Assembly (NCBI GenBank): GCA_031275535.1
Contig: JAISOR010000021.1
Location: 1 to 7,810 of the forward strand
DNA: 7,810 nucleotides
Source: Treponema sp.
GTDB lineage: Bacteria > Spirochaetota > Spirochaetia > Treponematales > Breznakiellaceae
Direction of reading: 5' to 3'
How positions within the stretch are numbered: position 1 is the stretch's first letter; each line of letters begins with the position of its first letter. The position numbers and the translations under genes are program-made. Below the pieces are notes generated by a model. It worked only from the letters and a program-made list of their open reading frames with translations, was not told the DNA's origin and ran no database searches. Shown here piece after piece: positions 1-5,429 of the stretch.

Positions 1-14
1 ATATGCGTAGAGGT

Positions 15-43
15 TTGACAAAGCTTCAACAAGGAAATATAAT
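15..43 (+). promoter_or_regulatory. Consensus sigma-70 promoter of the flaA pair
   Basis: A perfect -35 box TTGACA (15-20) and a perfect -10 box TATAAT (38-43) are separated by exactly 17 bases. Transcription should start near 50, giving a leader of about 40 bases before the ATG at 90. All twelve box positions and the spacing match consensus, so constitutive strong expression by the main sigma factor is expected. That suits an abundant structural protein. From family knowledge, spirochaete flaA genes are commonly under sigma-70-type promoters, in contrast to many sigma-28-dependent flagellin genes. No operator-like palindrome is evident around it. Confidence 0.9.
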
Positions 44-77
44 CTGATCTGACCTCATTTCCCGAATGATCGGAAAA

Positions 78-82
78 AGGAG
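78..82 (+). promoter_or_regulatory. Ribosome binding site that fixes the first flaA start
   Basis: AGGAG at 78-82 lies 7 bases before the ATG at 90. An in-frame ATG at 66 has no comparable site upstream, and using it would place this Shine-Dalgarno inside the coding region. The ATG at 90 also gives a conventional signal peptide with a basic N-terminus. The start at 90 is therefore preferred. Confidence 0.8.
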
Positions 83-89
83 TATTGGG

Positions 90-836
90 ATGAAACATGG
101 TAGTTTCAGAGCGGTGGGCCTTATTGTTTGGGCGTTTATAACCGTAGTAACAACTTTCGGAGATGAAAGTACCGTTAGTTATGAATCTTTTATTTTAGAG
201 AGTTTCGATGGCGATTCTAATTATACCTGGAAACTTGACGCCAGTAAATTTGCCACCAAGACCGATGATGAAACCTTTCCTAAGGTAAATTTGGTGGCTA
301 CCTGGCCTTCGGCCCTGTTTGGCTCCAACCGGGAGGGAAAGGAGCTCAAAAGCCTTGGAATTTGGGGGCGTTTTGATCGCCGGGGATATAACTGGATAGA
401 CGTATATCCCGTGGCGGCGGACGGCGGCGATGATGCCGGTCCGGCGGAAATTCCTATTCCCGGACGGGTACAGTATATGGATCTATGGGTATGGGGCTCA
501 AACCTTGATTATTATATAGAGGCCTATCTCAGAGATTACCAGGGGGTGGTTCACATCGTCAATTTGGGGCATATCGCCTACGAGGGGTGGAAGAATTTAC
601 GGGTTAGGATACCGAATCATATCCCCCAGGCCAAACGGGTCCTGCCCAGACTGGCAGCTCTGCATTTTGTAAAATTCCGTGTTTGGACCCAACCTACGGA
701 ACCGGTAAGTAATTTTTATATTTATTTTGATCAGTTTAAGATCCTTACGGATACCTTTGAAACGCTTTATGATGGCGACGAGTTGGCGGATCCTTCCCGG
801 GTACAGGAAATCTGGGAAACCGCTTCGACTAATTAA
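90..836 (+). CDS. flaA: FlaA-family flagellar filament outer layer (sheath) protein, first of pair
   Basis: Predicted 248-residue exported protein of the spirochaete FlaA family, which forms the sheath around the FlaB core of periplasmic flagella. Residues 1 to about 24 (MKHGSFRAVGLIVWAF...) form a signal peptide with basic residues and then a hydrophobic core. The mature part is rich in aromatic residues and beta-strand-like. It shares an ordered set of motifs with the next gene: DLWVWGSN (131-138), RDYQG (148-152), EGWKNLRV (165-172), KFRVW (195-199), FYIYFD (209-214) and LTDTF (219-223). The start at 90 is chosen over the in-frame ATG at 66 because of the AGGAG site between them. It is the promoter-proximal gene of a two-gene operon. 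The size of about 27 kDa is nearer the smaller FlaA2-type proteins than the larger FlaA1. The family call is by motif recognition; which FlaA subtype this is remains inference. Confidence 0.82.
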   Translation: MKHGSFRAVGLIVWAFITVVTTFGDESTVSYESFILESFDGDSNYTWKLDASKFATKTDDETFPKVNLVATWPSALFGSNREGKELKSLGIWGRFDRRGYNWIDVYPVAADGGDDAGPAEIPIPGRVQYMDLWVWGSNLDYYIEAYLRDYQGVVHIVNLGHIAYEGWKNLRVRIPNHIPQAKRVLPRLAALHFVKFRVWTQPTEPVSNFYIYFDQFKILTDTFETLYDGDELADPSRVQEIWETASTN

Positions 837-841
837 GGAGG
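835..841 (+). promoter_or_regulatory. Strong ribosome binding site of the second flaA
   Basis: AAGGAGG at 835-841 overlaps the TAA stop of the upstream gene (834-836) and lies 7 bases before the ATG at 849. It is a complete anti-16S complement at ideal spacing, so a ribosome terminating on the first gene sits directly over the site. This supports efficient, probably coupled, translation of the second gene. Confidence 0.85.
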
Positions 842-848
842 CTATTAA

Positions 849-1568
849 ATGAAACGATATATCGCGCTGGTTTTGTTTCTTTCTTTGGCCGGGTTGGCGT
901 TTGCCCAAAATGAAGTGGGTTCTCCTGACGCTGAACGTCTTGGCATTGATGCGGCCCAGCAAAAATTGAAGGAAGTTTCGGTGGATAAATTCGAACACGA
1001 CGGGTATTGGCGTTCCCAGATGTCTACCGATGAGGGGTATACCACTACCCGGCTTTTCGAGGGGTCTCCGTCGGGTAAGGAACCCTTGGAAGATGAGCAG
1101 AATCTTGATATTCCCGATATGTATGTGCTGGGTACCAGGGTTGACTTCCTCCGCCGGGGGCATACCAGCTTTACCATTTACCCGATGCGCCCCATCCCCA
1201 TCGAGGGTATTACGAAAACCATTTCCCTATGGGTTGTGGGACGTAATTATAACCATGTTTTGAATATTCTTATTCAGGATTTCTTTGGAAATAAATATGA
1301 GCTCTATGTGGGCAAACTCAATTTCCAGGGCTGGAAAAAACTGACCGTGGCGGTCCCCCCCCAGGCGGAGGATGGCAGGCATGGTATTGTTCAACGGAAT
1401 TATAATTATAATAACCAAATGGGTATTAAGATCATTGGGTTCAGGATTGACTGTGATCCTATGGAGGCCTTTGGGAGTTATTATATTTATTTCGATGATC
1501 TGCGGGCTGTTACGGATCTCTTTGCCGAGGACAACCGGGATCCCGATGATATGGTTGACGCCTGGTAA
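849..1568 (+). CDS. flaA: FlaA-family flagellar filament outer layer (sheath) protein, second of pair
   Basis: Predicted 239-residue periplasmic protein, paralogous to the upstream gene and likely a second sheath subunit of the endoflagellum. The signal peptide is textbook: MKRYIALVLFLSLAGLAFA, then cleavage after Ala-19 (AFA/QN). Motifs parallel the first copy in the same order: SLWVVGRN (126-133), QDFFG (143-147), QGWKKLTV (160-167), GFRID (197-201), YYIYFDDLR (211-219) and VTDLF (221-225). A Tyr/Asn-rich stretch near 184-189 (NYNYNN) and the acidic end (EDNRDPDDMVDAW) are its own. Spacing to the first gene is 12 bases with no promoter between, so they share one transcript ending at the 1585-1615 hairpin. 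Tandem flaA2-type pairs are known in treponemes and this arrangement fits that pattern; assignment to a particular copy is inference. Confidence 0.85.
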   Translation: MKRYIALVLFLSLAGLAFAQNEVGSPDAERLGIDAAQQKLKEVSVDKFEHDGYWRSQMSTDEGYTTTRLFEGSPSGKEPLEDEQNLDIPDMYVLGTRVDFLRRGHTSFTIYPMRPIPIEGITKTISLWVVGRNYNHVLNILIQDFFGNKYELYVGKLNFQGWKKLTVAVPPQAEDGRHGIVQRNYNYNNQMGIKIIGFRIDCDPMEAFGSYYIYFDDLRAVTDLFAEDNRDPDDMVDAW

Positions 1569-1584
1569 TTGTCTTCCATCGTCT

Positions 1585-1615
1585 AAAAAAACCGCCCGGA
1601 AGGGGCGGTTTTTTT
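1585..1615. terminator. Bidirectional intrinsic terminator shared by the flaA operon and uvrC
   Basis: Seven A's (1585-1591), then CCGCCC (1592-1597), loop GGAAG, GGGCGG (1603-1608) and seven T's (1609-1615) form a 13-base-pair hairpin with a GC core and A/T flanks. Read on the plus strand it ends in T7 after the flaA stop at 1568. Read on the minus strand it also ends in T7, serving uvrC. The uvrC stop TAA (complement of 1614-1616) overlaps the outer edge of the stem, so uvrC has virtually no 3' untranslated spacer before its terminator. Confidence 0.92.
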
Positions 1616-3737
1616 AGGTCCCGGGGGATAGGGGGGATATGTCCGGTTCTTCCCGGCCCGGTTCTGTGGATAAGTCCGGGGCCGCGGCTTCGGCGGCCAG
1701 GAAGGCGGCTTCCGTACCGGGAGAAGCGTAGCCCCCTCCCGCGGCGCCGTTCCCCGGGATCCTGCGTTTCTTGACCCCTTCCCGGTCTTCCAGGGCGAGC
1801 CGCGCCGCCGCCCGGACCGCTTTGGCCGCGGCGGCGCCGAGCTTGCAGCGTTCCGCCAGGTCCTCCGGGTCCGCGGCGGCGATGGCCGGAAGCTCCTTAT
1901 AGACCTTCATAATCGCCGCCGCCCGTTTGGGACCTATGCCCTCCACGGATTCGAGGACGGTGAACAAGAGGTCCTTGGACCGGAGGCGCTGATTAAAGGA
2001 GGTCGCAAAACGGTGGGTCTCGTCCCTGACAAACTGGAGAACCTTTAGCGCTTCGGAGCGTTTGGAAAGCCGGACCGGTTCCCGGGCCCGGGGGAGCCAC
2101 AGTTCCTCATCCCGCTTGGCCAAACCCACCACATCGCAATCCAGCCCCAGTTCATCCAGGATCCCCCGGGCGGCGTTTACCTGGCCTATGCCGCCGTCTA
2201 TGAGTATCAGATCCGGCAGCTCTGCCCCCTCCCTGATGAGCCGGGAATAGCGGCGGAATACCGCTTCCCGCATGGCGGCAAAATCGTCCACCACCCCTAC
2301 CACGGTACGGAGCTTAAAATAGCGGTACTGTTTTCGGTCCGGCACGCCGTTTTTAAACGAAATAAGGGAGGCCACGGGATGTTTCCCGTCCAGTTGGGCT
2401 ATATCGAAACCCTCTATCCGTTCCGGCCGGGTCCGGAGTTTCAGGACCTGGGCCAATTCATCCAGTGCGGGCCCGGCCCCCCGTTCCTTGAGCCGCCGGC
2501 GGAGGTCCTCCAGGGCGTTTTGGCGGGCCATTGCCAGTATGGCGGCATGGCGCTTTTCCCCCTCCTGGATCCCGCCGGACCCCGCCGGCCTGGTTCGGAG
2601 AATCCGCAGTTCCGGTTCATAGCTAAACTGGTCCGTAAACCAGCGGCGCAGTGAAACGTAGGAGGGGAGGGGAGGGGAATCGCCGGGGGGCCGGTTTTCC
2701 GGGGCCTCCCCCTCTTTTCCGGGGAGCCGGGCTTCCGAGGCCAGGTATATCTGCGGCGGCGGCGGGCGGCTCGGGGTGTAATAGGCGGCCACAAAGGTCT
2801 CCAGGGATTCATCTTCCTCCGCGGCGGACCGGGTGCGGAAGAGTTCCCGGCCGGTCATTTTGCCTCCCCGCATGGAGAATACCGTAAAGGTGGTAAAGAC
2901 CCCCTCCGTGGCCCAGGCGATATAATCTCTCCCCTGGGGATCAAAATCCACCATGGTGACCCCTTCGGAAAGTTCCTCGATGGCTTTTATTCCGTTTCTG
3001 ATCCGGGCGGCCCGTTCAAACTGTAGTAATCTTGCCGCTTCGTGCATTTTTTGGGTAAGATCCAGGATAAGGGATTCCGCCGCCGCGCCGGACCCCCCGG
3101 CCTTTTCCGGGGAATTCTCCGCCCCTCCCAGGGTAAGGAGTTTTTTGACCTCCTCCACGTGGACCCCGTATTCTTCCGCCCCTATTTTGCCGCAGCAGGG
3201 GGCGGAACAGCGGTCGATATGGAAATACATACAGGGGGCGTCCCGTTTCCGCAGGACCCGGCATTTCCGCAGGGGGAACAACTTGTCGATAAGCTCAAGG
3301 ATGGTATCCACCGCCTGTATATTGGGGAAGGGGCCAAAATACTGGGACCCGTCTTCTATAATATGCCGGGTTCTGAATACCCGGGGATATGTTTCGGCGG
3401 TAATCCGTATTACCGGATAGGTTTTGCCGTCCTTCAGGTTAATATTATATTTGGGATAATGCTGTTTAATAAGGGTATTTTCCAGAAGCAGCGCCTCATA
3501 TTCATTGGAAACGATGATGGTTTCAATGGTTTTTGCCTGCCTTATCAGGGTTCTGGTTTTTATATCCTTTTCCCCGGAAAAATAGGAGACGAGCCGGTTC
3601 CTAAGCACCCTGGCCTTCCCCACATAGATGATACGGCTTTCCTCGTCCCGCATGATATACACCCCCGGTTCCAGGGGGGCGTCGCGGGCCGCGGTCTTGA
3701 GGGAAATAAAATTTTCAGAAAACCTTTCATGGTTCAT
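1614..3737 (-). CDS. uvrC: UvrABC excinuclease subunit C (UvrC)
   Basis: Dual-incision nuclease of bacterial nucleotide excision repair; with UvrB it cuts 3' and then 5' of a DNA lesion in the cytoplasm. Domain order is complete over 707 residues. An N-terminal GIY-YIG nuclease has GVY (25-27), YVGKA (38-42), the conserved LRNR Arg (48) and EALLLEN (81-87). Cys 159, 169, 177 and 181 match the spacing of the Fe-S cluster cysteines described for UvrC. A UVR/UvrB-binding helix pair lies at about 222-257. The RNase H-like nuclease has FDIAQLDG (Asp-445), LILIDGG (Asp-514) and RDETHRFA (His-575). Helix-hairpin-helix motifs follow at about 594-650 (VEGIGPKRAAAIMK). The protein is longer than the usual roughly 600 residues because of Pro/Gly-rich inserts (about 200-222 and 330-396) and an Ala/Pro/Gly-rich tail (656-707). 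The start at 3737 keeps the whole GIY domain, although no good Shine-Dalgarno precedes it; the next Met (30) would cut into the GIY motif. Confidence 0.97.
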   Translation of the reverse strand: MNHERFSENFISLKTAARDAPLEPGVYIMRDEESRIIYVGKARVLRNRLVSYFSGEKDIKTRTLIRQAKTIETIIVSNEYEALLLENTLIKQHYPKYNINLKDGKTYPVIRITAETYPRVFRTRHIIEDGSQYFGPFPNIQAVDTILELIDKLFPLRKCRVLRKRDAPCMYFHIDRCSAPCCGKIGAEEYGVHVEEVKKLLTLGGAENSPEKAGGSGAAAESLILDLTQKMHEAARLLQFERAARIRNGIKAIEELSEGVTMVDFDPQGRDYIAWATEGVFTTFTVFSMRGGKMTGRELFRTRSAAEEDESLETFVAAYYTPSRPPPPQIYLASEARLPGKEGEAPENRPPGDSPPLPSYVSLRRWFTDQFSYEPELRILRTRPAGSGGIQEGEKRHAAILAMARQNALEDLRRRLKERGAGPALDELAQVLKLRTRPERIEGFDIAQLDGKHPVASLISFKNGVPDRKQYRYFKLRTVVGVVDDFAAMREAVFRRYSRLIREGAELPDLILIDGGIGQVNAARGILDELGLDCDVVGLAKRDEELWLPRAREPVRLSKRSEALKVLQFVRDETHRFATSFNQRLRSKDLLFTVLESVEGIGPKRAAAIMKVYKELPAIAAADPEDLAERCKLGAAAAKAVRAAARLALEDREGVKKRRIPGNGAAGGGYASPGTEAAFLAAEAAAPDLSTEPGREEPDISPLSPGT

Positions 3738-3812
3738 GGGTATTTATACCGATATTTAAAGCTAAGGCAGGGAATTATTAATTACAAGTCCTAAACCCCT
3801 GTATGGAAATCT
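3738..3812. promoter_or_regulatory. AT-rich divergent intergenic region between uvrC and the LamG/Fn3 gene
   Basis: This 75-base region must carry the start signals of both divergent genes. It is AT-rich against GC-rich flanks. No convincing -35/-10 pair can be assigned in either direction: the best minus-strand -35 candidate is TTGTAA (complement of 3782-3787) without a matching -10, and a plus-strand TATTAA at 3776-3781 has no -35. A palindrome GGTATTTATACC (3739-3750) lies one base from the uvrC start codon. Both genes have weak Shine-Dalgarno sequences. The promoter role is inferred from gene orientation only. Confidence 0.45.
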
Positions 3813-5429
3813 ATGAAAAAAGCGCATATAGGCCTACTATTTTATATGGTTTTTCAAATTTCCGGTAGCCTCCATGGGATAGGGGAGAAGACCCTTGTTT
3901 TAGGGGCCTCCGCGGGCTGGAATTCCCTGGAAAGCCGTATCCGGGTAAGCGAAGTTCCTTTGCTGCGGCCCCATCCGGTCCTGGCCCTCTCCTCCGCCAG
4001 GGCCGCGGATGATCCCTCCCTGGACATGGCCCTGTCCTTTGATGAGGACAGGCCGGAGCTTTTTACGGACCGGACCGGCCATTATACCGTATTGGCCGAT
4101 CCTGCCCTGGGGGCCGTAAATTACCGCCGGGCCCGGACCGGCGCGGGGGCGGCCCTTTTTTCGGGGAATACCACGGCGGAGTCCCCCTTTGGTACGGGAA
4201 ATAAAAACCTGGGCAGCGAAGGGCCCTTGATTATTGTCCCCCGGAGCAGGGAGGCCCTTCTGTTTTCCAACCGCCATTTCAAGGATTTCAGCATCGAATT
4301 CTGGCTCTATCCCGCCAATATGGAAAATGGGGAACAGATCCTGTCCTGGATTTCTTCCGGGCAGAATCCCCAGGGAAACAATACCTTCCAGCGTATCCAA
4401 TGTGTGGCCGCAAAAAACCGGCTCCTCTGGACCTTTCTGGACTTTTTTTCCGATCCCCAGGGGGCCGGCCAAAAGACCTTTTCTATCAGCGGTTCCCCGG
4501 TGCTGCTCAAAACCTGGAGCCATCATCTTATCCGCTTCGATTCGGATACGGGGCTCCTGGAATATCTGGTGAACGGCCGTTTAGAGGGCGTCCTCTACGT
4601 TACTTCCTCGGGCAGGGAGGGGGGGGAAGTCTATAACCCCACCGTAGGGGCCGGGGGCGTCCTGATTTTGGGCCCCCGTTTTTCCGGCCTTATGGATGAA
4701 TTCAGGGTGTATAGCCGCTGCGTCGAAGGGCCCCTGCTCAACAAATACCCCCCCCAGGGGGGGCGCATAGAAACCCGGCCCATAGATTTAGGAGAGACCA
4801 ACAGCAGGGTCCTTATGGTTGAAGCCGCCGGGGGCAGGACCTCCAATCCCGGCGGGATTTTACAGAACGAATATACCGGCGCCGGCAATTTCCGCTTTTC
4901 CGATAATTCGGCGATTCAGTTCTTTATCAGGGCCGCGGATTCCCCCTACCAGTGGACCGGTTCGGAATGGCGGCCCTTTGAGCCGGGGGCCGCGCTGCCC
5001 GAAAGTATCCGGGGAAGGTTTGTACAGTTTGCGGCGGTATTTTATCCCAGCGGGGATGGGGAGACCAGCCCCTATCTTGATGAGATCCGGATACAGTACC
5101 AGCCGGATACTCTTCCCCTTCCCCCCTCGGCCATTACCGCCGTCGCCGGGGATGGGGGGGTGGATCTGTCCTGGAAGGCCAGCCCCGACGGTGATGTAAG
5201 CGGATATTTAGTCTATTATGGCGTCTCCGGGGGTGAATATTTTGGCGATGGCGCCATCCTTGGAAAGTCCCCCATAGATGCGGGGAAGCGCACTTCCATC
5301 CGTATTGACGGATTGAAGAACGGCGTGCTCTACTATTTTGCGGTGGCCGCCTATGATCGGATGGACCCTGCCCATGCGGGAGAATTCTCCCGGGAGGTTT
5401 CCGCCCGGCCCCTAAGGATGATCGAATGA
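3813..5429 (+). CDS. Predicted exported LamG-like / fibronectin type III domain protein
   Basis: A 538-residue protein of unknown function. Residues 1-22 resemble a signal peptide (MKKAHIGLLFYMVFQISGSL), so export to the periplasm or surface is likely; no lipobox Cys is seen. Residues about 73-303 look like a LamG/concanavalin-type beta-sandwich: LSFDEDRPELFTD (74-86), FSIEFWLYP (159-167), WSHHLIRFD (235-243), YLVNGRLEG (251-259) and the closing signature GLMDEFRVYSR (292-302). Residues about 315-430 form a second beta-rich module ending in SPYLDEIRIQYQ (419-430). Residues about 436-533 resemble a fibronectin type III domain: PPSAITAVAGDGGVDLSW, GYLVYYG, then LKNGVLYYFAVAAYD. Such folds commonly bind carbohydrate or protein, but the ligand here is unknown. 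Its stop overlaps the next gene's start, so the two are translated together. The Shine-Dalgarno is weak (GGAAA near 3805). The gene contains several long C and G runs. The domain calls are by eye. Confidence 0.8.
   Translation: MKKAHIGLLFYMVFQISGSLHGIGEKTLVLGASAGWNSLESRIRVSEVPLLRPHPVLALSSARAADDPSLDMALSFDEDRPELFTDRTGHYTVLADPALGAVNYRRARTGAGAALFSGNTTAESPFGTGNKNLGSEGPLIIVPRSREALLFSNRHFKDFSIEFWLYPANMENGEQILSWISSGQNPQGNNTFQRIQCVAAKNRLLWTFLDFFSDPQGAGQKTFSISGSPVLLKTWSHHLIRFDSDTGLLEYLVNGRLEGVLYVTSSGREGGEVYNPTVGAGGVLILGPRFSGLMDEFRVYSRCVEGPLLNKYPPQGGRIETRPIDLGETNSRVLMVEAAGGRTSNPGGILQNEYTGAGNFRFSDNSAIQFFIRAADSPYQWTGSEWRPFEPGAALPESIRGRFVQFAAVFYPSGDGETSPYLDEIRIQYQPDTLPLPPSAITAVAGDGGVDLSWKASPDGDVSGYLVYYGVSGGEYFGDGAILGKSPIDAGKRTSIRIDGLKNGVLYYFAVAAYDRMDPAHAGEFSREVSARPLRMIE
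4748..4763. repeat. C8-A-G7 homopolymer pair inside the LamG/Fn3 gene
   Basis: Eight C's (4748-4755), one A and seven G's (4757-4763) sit between the LamG-like domain and the following beta module, encoding Y-P-P-Q-G-G. The tract can fold on itself and is a plausible site of slipped-strand replication errors. A change of one base would truncate the protein and disturb coupling to the TPR gene. A G8 run at 4619-4626 and a G7 run at 5154-5160 lie in the same gene. Confidence 0.7.
5413..5418 (+). promoter_or_regulatory. Ribosome binding site of the TPR gene inside the LamG/Fn3 gene end
   Basis: TAAGGA at 5413-5418 lies 7 bases before the ATG at 5426, within the last codons of the upstream gene. 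With the ATGA stop/start overlap (5426-5429) it supports the start chosen for the TPR protein and points to translational coupling. Confidence 0.75.

Noticed and set aside
66..89. Alternative upstream start for the first flaA gene at the ATG at 66
   Set aside because: It lacks a Shine-Dalgarno, and the AGGAG site at 78-82 lies downstream of it at ideal distance to the ATG at 90. The longer form also spoils the signal peptide N-terminus.
597..1163. Minus-strand open frame of 188 codons across the flaA junction
   Set aside because: It lies antisense to two well-supported genes with ribosome sites and signal peptides, and its translation shows no recognisable domain.
3751..3790. Specific promoter boxes for uvrC or the LamG/Fn3 gene
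   Set aside because: Several AT-rich hexamers exist but no -35/-10 pair with acceptable match and 16-18 base spacing could be found on either strand.
3042..3794. Plus-strand open frame of 250 codons opposite uvrC
   Set aside because: It is antisense to the conserved GIY-YIG and cysteine region of UvrC. Its Gly/Phe/Pro-rich translation mirrors uvrC codon bias and has no Shine-Dalgarno.
3900..4526. Minus-strand open frame of 208 codons opposite the LamG/Fn3 gene
   Set aside because: It is Gly/Pro/Arg-rich and lies opposite the LamG-like domain, as expected for a shadow of GC-rich coding DNA.
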